A stretch of DNA of 64,000 nucleotides from CAZNPU01 sp964575335 (GTDB lineage: Bacteria; Planctomycetota; Phycisphaerae; Phycisphaerales; SM1A02): assembly GCA_964575335.1 (NCBI GenBank), contig CAZNPU010000002.1, positions 191,914-255,913 of the forward strand, read 5' to 3'. Shown piece after piece: positions 25,934-36,200 of the stretch. The notes under the pieces were generated by a model, which did not search any database, was not told where the DNA came from, and saw only the letters and a list, made by a program, of their open reading frames with translations. How positions within the stretch are numbered: the stretch's first letter is position 1; each line of letters starts with the position of its first letter. The translations under genes were made by a program, and so were the position numbers.

Positions 25934-27448
25934 ATGAACATCGCCACATTCCTTGGTCATTATCAGATTCTTGAAAACCCGTTCCGCGCTGAAGAAGCGC
26001 GGCACGATTCAGTCTTCGGCCGTGTCGAAACGGCGTGCCATCACCCCGATTACGAAAAAATCCGCGGTGATTTCCATCGCCCCGCCACCTCGATCGTCTT
26101 CGGCGAGCGCGGCTCGGGCAAAACCGCCATTCGCCTGCAGATTGAAGATGAACTGGCGGCATACAACCGCGAGCATCCCGACGCACGCTGCCTGCCGCTG
26201 GCGTATGACGAGCTGAATCCGATTCTCGACCGTTTCAGCCGCCACAGCGGTCAATCCACGCCTCTGGCGACGCTGCAGCAGATGCAACTGGTCGATCACA
26301 TTGACGCGATGATGAGCGCGGTGGTGCCGCGCATCGTCGATGAAATGCTCGGCGACACGCGCACGGGCAATCCGATTCTGGACCTTGGCGATCAGCCGCA
26401 CCGCCGACTGCGCCAGCTCGATCCTGCTGCCAAACAGGACATGATGGTGCTGCAGATCTGTTACGACCGCCCCGCGGCGGCCGCATCGCGCACCAAGCGG
26501 CTGAAACGGGTGTTGCGCTACCGTTCGTTCAATCAGCTTGGGCTGTACGCATGGCTTGCGGGAATCGGTGCGGTTCTGAGTGCAGGCCTGATCGCATACT
26601 TTCTCATCGCCCAGCCCCAGCAGCACATCTGGCTGTGGTATGTGGCGATCGGTCTTGCGCTGCTGTTCAGCGTTGTGATCGCTGGGCACGGCGCGTGGCT
26701 GTGGTGGAAATCGCGCCGCATTGCCAGCGAGCTTTCACGCCGCCTTCGCGTGATGGATCGTTCAACGTCTTCGTTCCGCGAATCACTTAGCGCAATGAGC
26801 ACGAACGATGCGATGAACGTCGGTTTTCCGCTTACCAGCGAAGACGATCTCCGCTATGCGATGTTCGGGCGTCTGTTGAACGTGCTTCGGCCGTTCGGCT
26901 ACCGGTCAATTCTGATTCTTGTCGATCGCGTGGATGAACCCACGCTTATCAACGGCGAGCCGGATCGCATGCAGGCGTTCGTCTGGCCGCTGCTGAACAA
27001 CAAGTTCCTGCAGCAGGATCAGGTTGGCTTAAAGCTGCTGCTGCCGCTTGAGCTGCGATACATGCTCAACCGCGAGACGGCGGAGTTTTATCGTGAAGCG
27101 CGTCTGGACAAGCAGAACCTCATCGAGCGGCTGACGTGGTCAGGCGCGACGCTGTACGACCTGTGCAGCGCTCGACTGAATGCCTGCCGGCCTGCGGATG
27201 CTGAACCGATCTCGCTTCGCGATCTGTTTGAAGACAACGTCACAGCGCAGGACCTGGTTGATGCGCTGGATCAGATGCAGCAGCCGCGCGATGCGTTCAA
27301 GTTCATCTACCAGCTCATGCAGGAGCATTGCGCCAACGTGCCGGAAGAGCATCCGCAGTTCAAGATTCCCCGGCCGGTGCTTGATGGCATTCGCAAACTG
27401 CAGGTTGAGCGCATGTCGGGCATGCTGCGAGGCGTGCGCCCGGCGTGA
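25934..27448 (+). CDS. KAP-like membrane-inserted P-loop NTPase
   Basis: 504 residues. Walker A is GERGSGKT at 57-64. Two membrane segments (about 204-226 and 233-258) follow, and Walker B (ILILVDRVDE, D331/D334/E335) comes after them. Insertion of transmembrane helices between Walker A and Walker B is the hallmark of KAP NTPases, whose bacterial members are linked to phage exclusion and other membrane-localised functions. The C-terminal 150 residues are helical (LDKQNLIERLTWSG, DALDQMQQPRDAFKFI). It has no toxin or effector fusion and no obvious partner gene; the next gene, RidA-like, is unrelated. The family call is moderate; the function is unknown. Confidence 0.65.
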   Translation: MNIATFLGHYQILENPFRAEEARHDSVFGRVETACHHPDYEKIRGDFHRPATSIVFGERGSGKTAIRLQIEDELAAYNREHPDARCLPLAYDELNPILDRFSRHSGQSTPLATLQQMQLVDHIDAMMSAVVPRIVDEMLGDTRTGNPILDLGDQPHRRLRQLDPAAKQDMMVLQICYDRPAAAASRTKRLKRVLRYRSFNQLGLYAWLAGIGAVLSAGLIAYFLIAQPQQHIWLWYVAIGLALLFSVVIAGHGAWLWWKSRRIASELSRRLRVMDRSTSSFRESLSAMSTNDAMNVGFPLTSEDDLRYAMFGRLLNVLRPFGYRSILILVDRVDEPTLINGEPDRMQAFVWPLLNNKFLQQDQVGLKLLLPLELRYMLNRETAEFYREARLDKQNLIERLTWSGATLYDLCSARLNACRPADAEPISLRDLFEDNVTAQDLVDALDQMQQPRDAFKFIYQLMQEHCANVPEEHPQFKIPRPVLDGIRKLQVERMSGMLRGVRPA

Positions 27449-27549
27449 ATTCATTACCGTGCTGCAGTATCATGCGCAGCGAGACAGAGAGGATCGAATT
27501 TCGCAGCACTTGTCGCTGCGCCGTTCTTTTCATCTGATTCGATTTTTCC

Positions 27550-27984
27550 ATGAGCGATCAAGCCTCTTACAGCACCCGCGCGCCGGAACCCGTTGGCGCA
27601 TTTCCGCACGCCAAGCGCGTAGGCAATCTGCTGTTTCTCTCCGGCATCGGACCGCGCCAGCGCGGCTCAAAGGACATTCCCGGCGTGACGTTGAACCCCG
27701 ACGGCACGATTGCCTCCTATGACATCGAAGCGCAATGCCGCGCCGTGTTTGAGAACGTGCGTCTGGTGCTTGAGGATTCCGGATCGAAATGGGAGAACAT
27801 CGTCGATGTGCTGGTCTTTCTCACCAACATGAAAGACGATTTCGCAACATACAACAGGCTTTATGCAGAGTATTTCGCAGGCCCGCCCGGCAGCGGCAAG
27901 CCCAATCCCACGCGCACAACCATCGAAGTCAATTGTCTGCCCACGCCGATCGCCATTGAGTTGAAGGTCATCGCGACGATCTGA
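27550..27984 (+). CDS. RidA/YjgF-family deaminase, possibly 2-aminomuconate deaminase
   Basis: 144 residues. PVGAFPHAKRVGNLLFLSGIGPRQR, the NVRLVLEDSGSKWENIVDVLVFL block and the C-terminal NPTRTTIEVNCLPTPIAIELKVIA define the family. The Arg of the active site is kept in the final NPTRTT. Members hydrolyse reactive enamine/imine intermediates; a branch annotated as aminomuconate deaminase sits in kynurenine operons. Here the gene converges on kynB and lies 1 kb from kynA, which supports that reading although it is on the opposite strand. The start is an ATG with no strong ribosome-binding site. Confidence 0.85.
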   Translation: MSDQASYSTRAPEPVGAFPHAKRVGNLLFLSGIGPRQRGSKDIPGVTLNPDGTIASYDIEAQCRAVFENVRLVLEDSGSKWENIVDVLVFLTNMKDDFATYNRLYAEYFAGPPGSGKPNPTRTTIEVNCLPTPIAIELKVIATI

Positions 27985-28028
27985 TTCAGCCCCGCTGGCG
28001 CAGTTGCCATTGGGGGTTGCGCTGCAAG

Positions 28029-28673
28029 TTACGACGTCAGTGAGCGAAGCACCGCACGCACCGGGCTGGCGTCAAAACCCACGAGCTTCAGCGGCAGCGC
28101 AATCAGTTCATAGACGCCCGCAGGTACGCCAGCCAATACCAGACCTTCCAGAATGGCCATGTCGTTGGCGAGAAATCGCTTGTGTGCCGGCAGGTCTTTT
28201 GATTCCATCAGATCGACGCTGGGCGTGTCGATACCGATAAGCCTGACGCCACGCGCGTGCAGATGATCGACCAGCGCCGGCTCAAGTGCAGCAAAATCGT
28301 TGTTCCAGCGCGTCGGGTCGGGAAACGTGCTCGTGGCGATGAGCACGCGCTGCGGCAGTTGATCGAGCTTCAATGCTGCAAGCGCTGATTCCACATCCGA
28401 CACGCCCACACGCGATCCACGCTGCACATTCACCGGAACCACCGCGCATGGCCCAAGGTACAGTTCCAGATCGCGCTGGTCGATCGCAGGCGCCTGCTCG
28501 CCGTAATGATTCGGACCATCAGCATGCGCACCAAGATGCACCGTGGCATGCAGCGTGGAGAGCGTCACGCTGTCGCCTCGGCTGATATCGCACAGCACCT
28601 CACGCGAGGGCGGCGTGTCGCCTGGCCAGACGGCGAGCGATGAAGTGATCGGCGGTGTAATGTCGTACAACAT
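28029..28673 (-). CDS. kynB: Kynurenine formamidase (cyclase-family hydrolase)
   Basis: 214 residues. DITPPITSSLAVWPGDTPP at the N-terminus, HLGAHADGPNHYG (the metal-binding HxGTHxDxPxH-type motif with Ala for Thr), and GIDTPSVDLMESKDLPAHKRFLANDMAILEGLVLAGV are the family signatures. It hydrolyses N-formylkynurenine to kynurenine. It is the partner of the tryptophan dioxygenase gene 110 bases upstream on the same strand, so the two probably form an operon for the first two steps of tryptophan catabolism. Confidence 0.92.
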   Translation of the reverse strand: MLYDITPPITSSLAVWPGDTPPSREVLCDISRGDSVTLSTLHATVHLGAHADGPNHYGEQAPAIDQRDLELYLGPCAVVPVNVQRGSRVGVSDVESALAALKLDQLPQRVLIATSTFPDPTRWNNDFAALEPALVDHLHARGVRLIGIDTPSVDLMESKDLPAHKRFLANDMAILEGLVLAGVPAGVYELIALPLKLVGFDASPVRAVLRSLTS

Positions 28674-28783
28674 GAACTCAGGTTTTCCTTGCAGATTGCT
28701 GGCTGCGCTGCAAGCACCCCGCAGCGCTCAATGTGTTTGCGCGCAACCTTTCAGGTTCGACTTGCAGCGCTTTGTTCAGAGCA

Positions 28784-29617
28784 TCAGAGTTTGTGCCGAA
28801 CCGCCCAGAGGTCGGGGAAGATCGGCTGAAAGAGCGATTTCTTGAGAAACTCAACGCCCAGCGAACCGCCCGTACCGTGCTTGGAGCCGATGGTGCGCTC
28901 CACCACTTTCACGTGCCGGTAACGCCATTCCTGGAAGCCCTCGTCGAAATCAGTCATCAGCTCAAAGAGGATTACCAGATCAGGCCGCGAGTGATAGAGC
29001 CTCAGAATACTCTCCTGCACCTGCTGGTTGGGTGTATTGGGCAACGTGATATCGCGGTCGCGCAGCTCCGAAGGAATGTTCACGCCCTGCCGCTCGAGGA
29101 AATCATAAAAGTGATCGACCACCGATCGTTCCTGCAGTCGCCGCTGAATCAGCGCATAGCCGGGGTCTCCGGGCTTGAAGAATTTGATGACATTCGGCCG
29201 CTTGTAGCCGAGGATGAACTCCACTTCGCGAAACTGATATGACTGAAAGCCTGACGACGTTTCCAGTCGATCGCGAAAGCTGGTGAAGCTCATTGGCGTC
29301 ATGGTTTCCAGAATGTCAAGCTGCCCCACCAGCGTCTTCATGATCGTGCGGCAGCGATGAAACGTGTGAATCGATTCGTACAGATCGCCTGCGGTAAAGT
29401 CGCGCCGCACCTTTTCCAGCTCATGCAGCAGCAGCTTGAACCACAGTTCGTAGGTCTGATGGATCACGATGAAGAGCATTTCATCGTGTTCGGGCGGGCT
29501 TGAGCGCGGCTGCTGCAGTTGCAGCAGTTCAGGCAGCTTGAGGTAGCTGGAATAGGTCAGTCCCGTCTGCGATGCGGGATCGATGTCATCCAACAGGCTT
29601 GATGGGGTTTCGCTCAT
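28784..29617 (-). CDS. kynA: Tryptophan 2,3-dioxygenase
   Basis: 277 residues, usual length for bacterial TDO. LTYSSYLKLPELLQLQ, EMLFIVIHQTYELWFKLLLHEL (substrate-side helix with the conserved His-Gln-x-Tyr-Glu-Leu-Trp), MTPMSFTSFRDRLETSSGFQSYQFREVEF and FDEGFQEWRYRHVKVVERTIGSKHGTGGSLG with the haem-ligand His are all present. It opens the indole ring of tryptophan to N-formylkynurenine. It is followed by kynB on the same strand. The start is the first ATG, close to the window's next spacer. Confidence 0.95.
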   Translation of the reverse strand: MSETPSSLLDDIDPASQTGLTYSSYLKLPELLQLQQPRSSPPEHDEMLFIVIHQTYELWFKLLLHELEKVRRDFTAGDLYESIHTFHRCRTIMKTLVGQLDILETMTPMSFTSFRDRLETSSGFQSYQFREVEFILGYKRPNVIKFFKPGDPGYALIQRRLQERSVVDHFYDFLERQGVNIPSELRDRDITLPNTPNQQVQESILRLYHSRPDLVILFELMTDFDEGFQEWRYRHVKVVERTIGSKHGTGGSLGVEFLKKSLFQPIFPDLWAVRHKL

Positions 29618-30067
29618 GCAGAAAGTGTATACAAAGCGGCGGTACGGCAGGGCAAAACCGGCTGAGCACGCTGAAAAGCGTCACAATGGAACCGCTTCGC
29701 CATCGCGATATCTGTTGAGCAGCCGGCATGCAAGCGGCCTTGCTGGTTGATGGAGACATCAGCAGATTCTCGAGGCGGGGCGCGTTGCAATTCCCGGAAA
29801 ATCTGATATTCATTTTCTGCTTGAGGGCGCTCGGGAAACACTACTCGTCCCCCACAGCCCCATTCCCATCTGCGCAGGCGGTTGCGCGACCGGTTGTCCC
29901 GTATTGCTGCCGGATTCGCGACCGAGTGCCCACGAAAAATTGCCGCCGGGCGCACGCCACCACCACTCAACGATTGGTGGTGGCTCTTTCTCACCCGTGC
30001 ATTGCATCCGATTCCTGATCCGGCCCTGCCGGCGTGATCACGCGCGTCCTCGGCTTGTGCTGCGTGC
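29618..30067. other. 450-base spacer with one perfect hairpin
   Basis: No gene is supported. At 29956-29984 the arms GCCACCACCA and TGGTGGTGGC form a perfect 10-bp stem with a 9-base loop, followed on the plus strand by TCTTTCTC. On the minus strand it lies about 85 bases after the pssA stop but has no T-tail in that direction. Confidence 0.45.
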
Positions 30068-30976
30068 TCACTGTCGGCGCTGACGCAGACGGAGCCAGAT
30101 CAAACGGACCGGCCCGGACAGGGCATAGGCTGTAAAGGCCAGCACCATCGCCTCACGAAACCACCAGACCGCAGCAGCAAGCACCACCGCAAGGCGCACA
30201 ACGTACGCAAAGCTCCGGCGGCCGCTGATATAACGGTTGGCGAAATGCACGTATGGAATACGCGACACCATCGCAAACCCGCACAGCAGCATGATCACCG
30301 GCATCCCGAGCGTGGCTGCTTTGGCAAAGCCTGCTGAGTCAATCCCGTAGCGATCCAGCAGCAGGTGCTGGTGCAGCAGAACCAGGCTGGCAACCGTGCC
30401 CGCGGCTCCAGGCGAGGGAAGACCGCGGAACGATTTGTTTTCGTTGATGACATCGGTGCCGCTCTCAACGTTGTAGCGAGCCAGACGCAGCGCCGTGCAA
30501 CTGACGTACACCGCCGCTGCCGCCCAGATCACCTTGCCCAGAACGCTATCAGCTTCAGGACCGATCACGTTGGACTCGGTGGAGAAATGATTGGCGACCA
30601 GCCGCAGCACCATGAACGCCGGGGCGACGCCGAAGGTCACCACATCGGCCAGTGAATCAAGCTGCGCTCCCAGTTCCGAACTTGACCGTGTCAGGCGGGC
30701 CACTGCGCCGTCGACCGCGTCGAGCAACATGCCCAGGAATACGAGCATGGCTGCAAAGGTCAGCGGCGTCCAGTCGCGCCACAGCAGGTGGACGCTTGGC
30801 TCCCGCGCAGCGTAATGGATTGCAGCGAAACCAGCGATCAGATTACCCAGCGTGCACAGCGTCGGCAGCACCGACACCGGCGGTAGTCGACGCGGCTGTT
30901 GATTCCGTAACCGCATCCGTCGCATTGCCCAGAACCGTGGCCGGGGCTTCACCATGGCATTGTGCTCCAGCGCCAT
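30068..30976 (-). CDS. pssA: CDP-diacylglycerol-serine O-phosphatidyltransferase
   Basis: 302 residues. The CDP-alcohol phosphotransferase motif is complete: D86, D89, G90, A93, R94, G103, D107 and D111 in DAVDGAVARL...GAQLDSLAD. About seven membrane segments follow the pattern of the type II (Bacillus-like) PssA, and SFRGLPSPGAAGTVAS is a family block. It makes phosphatidylserine in the inner membrane, the precursor of phosphatidylethanolamine; no decarboxylase gene is visible here. The ATG overlaps the stop of the upstream lipoprotein gene (TAATG), so translation is likely coupled. A second Met at residue 8 is an alternative start. Confidence 0.9.
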   Translation of the reverse strand: MALEHNAMVKPRPRFWAMRRMRLRNQQPRRLPPVSVLPTLCTLGNLIAGFAAIHYAAREPSVHLLWRDWTPLTFAAMLVFLGMLLDAVDGAVARLTRSSSELGAQLDSLADVVTFGVAPAFMVLRLVANHFSTESNVIGPEADSVLGKVIWAAAAVYVSCTALRLARYNVESGTDVINENKSFRGLPSPGAAGTVASLVLLHQHLLLDRYGIDSAGFAKAATLGMPVIMLLCGFAMVSRIPYVHFANRYISGRRSFAYVVRLAVVLAAAVWWFREAMVLAFTAYALSGPVRLIWLRLRQRRQ

Positions 30977-31980
30977 TACCTCACCACCGTTCCTTGACGC
31001 GATGCGATTGACTGCCGGCTCGGCGGGTACAGCTCAGCAGGCACTTTGGGCACAAACGCCACGATGCGACGCGCCGTCGCAGGCCCTTCCGCCCGTGACA
31101 CCGCCATAAGCAGCTCGCCCAGCGTGCGGGGCGTTGCCACATCCGGCCCGACGCCGTCAAACGGCCCGACTCGTGATGATGATGATGATGATGATGACGA
31201 CGATGACCGCGCTGGCGGTCGTGCTGCCGATGCAGCATCCGAACCCTGGCCTGCTATATCAATGCCGGGCCAATCGTTCTGCGGCGGTTCGCCCACCAGC
31301 AGGTACGCGTACCCCGATTCCAACCGCAGGTCCAGCGCCAGTTCAGGAAACGGCTCAGCGTCGAGCGACAGTCCCTGGCCCAGCAGTTCGCGGAAATCAG
31401 GCGGGCGCGGCCGATGATGTTGCGGCTGCACCTCCAGCTGGAGATACGGCCCATCTTCCATCTGCACCGTCCAGCTTCGAATCATGATTCGAAACTGCCC
31501 GCGATCGAAGCGGCGCAGACGCCCGTCAATGGCGACCGCCTGCCCTTCCGGGCTCACCGGCCGTTGCTGCAGCATGCGCCATTCAAGCACCTGCCCATGC
31601 CATTCGTTGCCGTCGTACACGACATCGCCCAGTTCAGCAACCATCGAATCCAGTGCATCCACCGGCACACGAAGCAATCGCAGGCCGTTGCGTTTCAGCC
31701 GCAGGCGCGTCGCTTCATCCGCAGGCTGGCCATCCACGTAGTTCGCCAGCGTGTCGACGAACGTCCCGCGTTGATCAAGCACGATCCAGTTCCGCACTTC
31801 AAGGCCGTGATCTGTATTGGTCAATCGTGCCCGAACAGCGTCCGCGGACGTCATCGAAGTAGAATTGGCAGCCCTCGCAGTCGACGCTGTTTCCTTTGAC
31901 GCGCAGCCGCTGACTGCGCCAACAGTCAGCAGCGCCAGGATTGCCCATGAGATGTGAAGCCTGTGCGTCTGCATCATCAT
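30976..31980 (-). CDS. Lipoprotein of unknown function with a poly-Ser tract
   Basis: 334 residues from the ATG at 31980 (two more Met codons follow). The signal peptide ends in a lipobox, GAVSGCASK, so the mature protein is lipid-anchored. The middle is beta-rich (GLEVRNWIVLDQRGTFVDTL, WHGQVLEWRMLQQRP, LDLRLESGYAYLLVGEPP). A run of about ten serines near residue 270 is encoded by a GAT/GAC trinucleotide repeat (about 31171-31208 on the plus strand). The C-terminus contains TPRTLGELLMAVSRAEG. It lies between the LOG-family gene and pssA on one strand; an envelope role is likely, but no family is recognised. Confidence 0.7.
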   Translation of the reverse strand: MMMQTHRLHISWAILALLTVGAVSGCASKETASTARAANSTSMTSADAVRARLTNTDHGLEVRNWIVLDQRGTFVDTLANYVDGQPADEATRLRLKRNGLRLLRVPVDALDSMVAELGDVVYDGNEWHGQVLEWRMLQQRPVSPEGQAVAIDGRLRRFDRGQFRIMIRSWTVQMEDGPYLQLEVQPQHHRPRPPDFRELLGQGLSLDAEPFPELALDLRLESGYAYLLVGEPPQNDWPGIDIAGQGSDAASAARPPARSSSSSSSSSSSRVGPFDGVGPDVATPRTLGELLMAVSRAEGPATARRIVAFVPKVPAELYPPSRQSIASRQGTVVR

Positions 31981-32038
31981 TGCTGTTCTGTTGTGGCGTT
32001 CATGCGGTTGCTTCCATACGCAAGCTGCTGTCGCCGAC

Positions 32039-33151
32039 TCATTCGGGTGATTCCGATCCGCCAGTTCCGGGCCGGGCAAGGGGTGATGCGTCCTGCGCAC
32101 CGTTGTGATCAGAATCGCTGGCGAAGCTGTTGATCCTGTCGATCAGCATGCGCACTTTACCGAAGTGACTGCGAGTGTGCTCGAACGCCAGGCGCGGCAG
32201 ATCGAGATGGTCCCGCTCGGCATCCAGCGGCCCGGTTAATTCGATTTTTCCGCTGCGGATAAGGCTGGCAAACTCTTCGTTGAGCCTGTCGATCTGCTCA
32301 TCGGTGAGCGGATGCCGCAGGCGGATCACCAGCGTGTCTTTCACATAACGATACGAGTGAAACACGCGGTAGAAATTCAGCACGTGTTCCACGGCATGCT
32401 GGACCGACGGCGCGATGTAGTAGATCGCAGGGTCTTCCGGGCTGATCCAGCCGTTGCCGAGCAGGTGCTTGCGGATGTAGTGCTCCCAGTTCTTCCAGTA
32501 TGCGCCGCCTTCACCTTCGAGCATGACGATCGGCACGATGTTCGACTTGCCGGTCTGCACAAGGGTGAGACATTCGAACAATTCATCCTGCGTGCCGAAC
32601 CCGCCCGGAAACACCGCCACAGCCTCGGCGTGCGTCATGAACATGAGTTTGCGTGTGAAGAAGTAGCGAAAGTTGATGAGTTTCGGATCGCCTTCAATGA
32701 CCGTGTTGGCGGTGGTTTCAAAGGGCAGGCGAATCGACAACCCAAAGCTCGCTTCGCGCTTCGGCCCTTCGTGGCCTGCTTTCATGATGCCGTCGCCGGC
32801 ACCGGTGATGGCCATCCACCCCCGCTCGGCCATCAGCGTGCTGAAATCGCGGGCGCTGATATAGTCGGGATGTGACGGCGGGGTTCGCGCCGAACCGAAG
32901 ATGGTGATCTTCGGCACGCCGCGGTAGCGATTGAACACGCGATACGCATAGCGCATCTCTTTCATCGCGCTGGTGATCAGTTTCAGTTGGCCCGTATCGT
33001 GCCCGTCGGGGATCAGTTTCAGGCTGGTCTGGATCAACTGCGTGATCAGCCGCCCCTGAAATGTATCGGGATCGCCTCCCACGCTCCGGATGAGTTCGTG
33101 TACAGCAGGCAGGGTTTGTTCATTGATATTAATCGGTGTCGGTTGCTTCAT
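32039..33151 (-). CDS. LOG-family (lysine-decarboxylase-like) nucleoside-5'-monophosphate phosphoribohydrolase
   Basis: 370 residues from the ATG at 33151. The Rossmann-like LOG core reads KITIFGSARTPPSHPDY, GAGDGIMKAGHEG and VFPGGFGTQDELFECLTLVQTGK; PGGFGTxxE is the catalytic signature. N- and C-terminal helical extensions make it longer than cytokinin-activating LOG (about 190) and resemble the YgdH/PpnN-type long forms. These cleave purine nucleoside monophosphates at the glycosidic bond. The gene sits in an envelope/lipid gene row, with 70 bases to the AsmA-like gene upstream, so the row may be transcribed as a unit without being functionally joined. Confidence 0.82.
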   Translation of the reverse strand: MKQPTPININEQTLPAVHELIRSVGGDPDTFQGRLITQLIQTSLKLIPDGHDTGQLKLITSAMKEMRYAYRVFNRYRGVPKITIFGSARTPPSHPDYISARDFSTLMAERGWMAITGAGDGIMKAGHEGPKREASFGLSIRLPFETTANTVIEGDPKLINFRYFFTRKLMFMTHAEAVAVFPGGFGTQDELFECLTLVQTGKSNIVPIVMLEGEGGAYWKNWEHYIRKHLLGNGWISPEDPAIYYIAPSVQHAVEHVLNFYRVFHSYRYVKDTLVIRLRHPLTDEQIDRLNEEFASLIRSGKIELTGPLDAERDHLDLPRLAFEHTRSHFGKVRMLIDRINSFASDSDHNGAQDASPLARPGTGGSESPE

Positions 33152-33220
33152 TGCAGATTTGATTATCGCCGCCTGAGGACCGGATCGCCAGCATATCGCC
33201 TGCATCACCCGGTCCGGCGT

Positions 33221-36200
33221 TCAGTTTCCTGATGGGAGCGGCACCAGCCGAACATGCGGGTCTCGCAGCGGCCCGGTGACTTCGATGCCGTAGAGGTGAT
33301 CGCCGAGACTGCCGATGATGTCGCGCAAAATCGGCACGCCGCCGCGAACGCGGAATTGCGTATCAAGCTCAAGGGTATCGAACGTCATTTCACCTTCGCC
33401 AATAAGCTGCAAGGCGACTGACTGGGCAACAGCGCTTTCAAAGAGGATGCGCTCGAACCCAACGCGATTGCCAACAATGTACAGGTCGGCTTCGGCATAG
33501 TTGATCTTACCACCCATCGGCAGAGTGAACTGCAGCATCTGCACCATGCGAAGAACAAGCGGCACCGTGGCGACGCGACCGTTGAGCACCCGCACAAGCC
33601 CTCGCCCGCGCCGTGAATCGGGCTTGTCACGGTGTCCTGCCAGGTGGAGCCTGCCGTAAATATCGCCTCGCGAGACCGGCGTCGCACTGCTGCTGGCCTC
33701 ATTGTCTTGAGCAGGAACGACAGCCTCCAGCGGAACGCCCACCATATTGAGCACGATTTCATATTCGCCATCTGGCTGCATACCCGCCCATGCCGAAGCC
33801 GTCACCATTCCTTCGCCGATGGCGCCGCGCAATTCCGGCATTTGCAGCACGGTTCCGTCTGCGGAAAGCGCAATTGGCGCATGAACATCGTGCATGGTGA
33901 CGCCCATGACCGTTGCGCGACTGGCTGATGCATCCACCTGCAGATGCAGCGGCTCCCCGGGCGTGTATCGAACCTGCAGATCAAACTCGCCGTCGACCGC
34001 CTCAAATCGCGTGCCGGCAACAAACGATGCGTTGCGCGTGGTCATGCGGCCCTGTGCGTCGGTCACCCAGGCCTTGTGGCCGTCGGATTTCCTTGCCTGA
34101 TGCAGACGCAAGTGCAGATCGGAGACGCGCGTGTTGCCGCCATCAGCAAAGGCAAGCGAATCGAAGACCTGCATCACTGATCTGGGAAGCAGGGCTTCGA
34201 CGAAATCGCTGCGCAGTCTGCCGTCATAATCGACAAGCAGTTGCACATCGATAAGCTCCGCAGTGTCGATCGTTCCACTGGCGGAGAATTCGCCATCCGC
34301 ATGCGTGCCTTGCACATCATCAATGCGAATTGATCCGGGCGTGAACGTAATCAGCCCGCTGTCGATGTCGGCATACAGCGGCGTGTGATTGACCTGAAGA
34401 GCCACAGCACGCGGCTGAAGTCTGATGGTGTAATCCGGTGCGGCATCGCCTTGAATCTGAACGTCAAAGCGCGCATCGAATACCCCAGCCGGTTGATGTG
34501 CGATGAAACGCTCCGCCTGCCCGCCGGCTCCCATGAGACGCAAGCCTTCGGGAATCAATGGCGAATCCAGTTGCCCGCCGATCCACTGGCCAGAAAGTGC
34601 CAGGCCGCGGCGTTTCTCCTGCAACTGAATCGAACCGTCCAGCGACAATGTTCCAGCCTGACGACCGTGATCGCGCGACAGTTCCAGAACCAGATGTTGC
34701 ACTTGAATATCGCTTCCAGCGCCAAAGAGAATGCCGCCTGACACGCCGCGCATGTTCACGTGGCGCTGATCGATTTCAATGGCGCAATTTCCCGGACGAA
34801 CTGTGAATGTTGTTGAAGACGCCGCCTCGTCGTTCCGCACGTATCGCATCTCTGCATCAATCGTGCCGCGAGGCTGATAGCGCCCCCACAACTGCTGCGC
34901 ACGCTGCAGCAGCTCCGGCGGAACAAAGTGCAGCAGATATGGCTGCAGCGGAAAATCGGTAAACGTAACGGAAACCGAATCCGGTTTGCCGGGGCGAAAA
35001 TCCAGATGGCCTGTTGAAGCGATTTGCGTCAGGATGTCAGCGGTAGCATCGGCATCCGCAACAACCGCAGCAGCGCTCGCCGCGTCTGGCTCGCCTTTCT
35101 CAGCATCATCGCCATCATCATCATGATGAGCAGAAGCCAAAACCGCTTCGCTCACGCCGCTGACGTTGCTCCACGACACGCCATCGCGGTTGATGTTGAC
35201 CTTGCCGGTCACGTTGCGCAACAGAAAATTATCCGGAAGCACCTGACCGTTGATGCCCAGAGCATTCCCCAGCGATGCGTGCGGTTCTGCGTGAACATCG
35301 TCAAGCGTCAATTCGAACTGCCAGTCAGTCGGTTCGTCCTCAGCGTGACGCACGATTGTTCCAGCATAGCTGATCGAGCCGCGCAGTCCAATTGCCTGCA
35401 CCATCTTGGCTGCATCCGACAGTACGCCTCCGGGCCAGAGCGATGCAGATTCTTCGATGCGCTTCCGCTCTCGCTGCGACAGTGGGATGGAGGTGTAGAT
35501 CAGGTCGGTGATTTCATCGTCGGCAACAGCAATCTGGAGATTCGGAATCGTCATGTGCTGGCCGTCGTGCCGGACAAACGAAACCTCGCCATTGATTGAC
35601 CCGCGACCGCCGCCTGGGGTGACAAATGACAGCCCCTCACCCGCAGAGCCGGGCACAATGACGATTCGATTGGGCTGCCAATCGATTTTGCCGCCGGTGA
35701 TGCGCAACGGATACGGAAAATGGTCATAGAGCAGGCCCGCGGATTGAATGCTGACGGCGCCGGTGGTGATGGTGGGTTGATGTCGGCCAGCCGCCCGCTC
35801 GATGCGCAAATCAAGATCAACCATGCCGCCCAGCACGAACGGGCCAGTCTCAATCGATCGCCGAAGTCGCTCAGCGCGGCTGCTTAGCGCTGCGATTCGC
35901 TGCGAATGATCACCATCATTGCTTTCGCTCGGGAGCGACGCCCGCAGCAACGCTATCTGCTCCTGAACATCGAGAAGTTCCTGCATCTGGCGCTGCAGCC
36001 AGCGATCGTCCGGCAACACTTCTGCTGCTGCAAGTGAATCACGAAACGCGGCATTGAAGATGGCATCAAATGCAATTGCTTCACTTCCCGATAACGCATG
36101 ACGCAGTTCATCGTCAATGGGCACATCGTTCGCCTTAAGCCGCAGCGACACCGCCGCGTCATTTCCCGGCGGCCTGACTTCGCCGGACATGCGCAATTTG

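Noticed and set aside
29956..29984. Terminator for pssA
   Set aside because: The T-run is on the plus-strand side only, where no gene ends; for the minus strand there is no T-tail.
29728..30018. Plus-strand 96-residue frame in the spacer before pssA
   Set aside because: No codon bias, no ribosome-binding site and no protein-like pattern.
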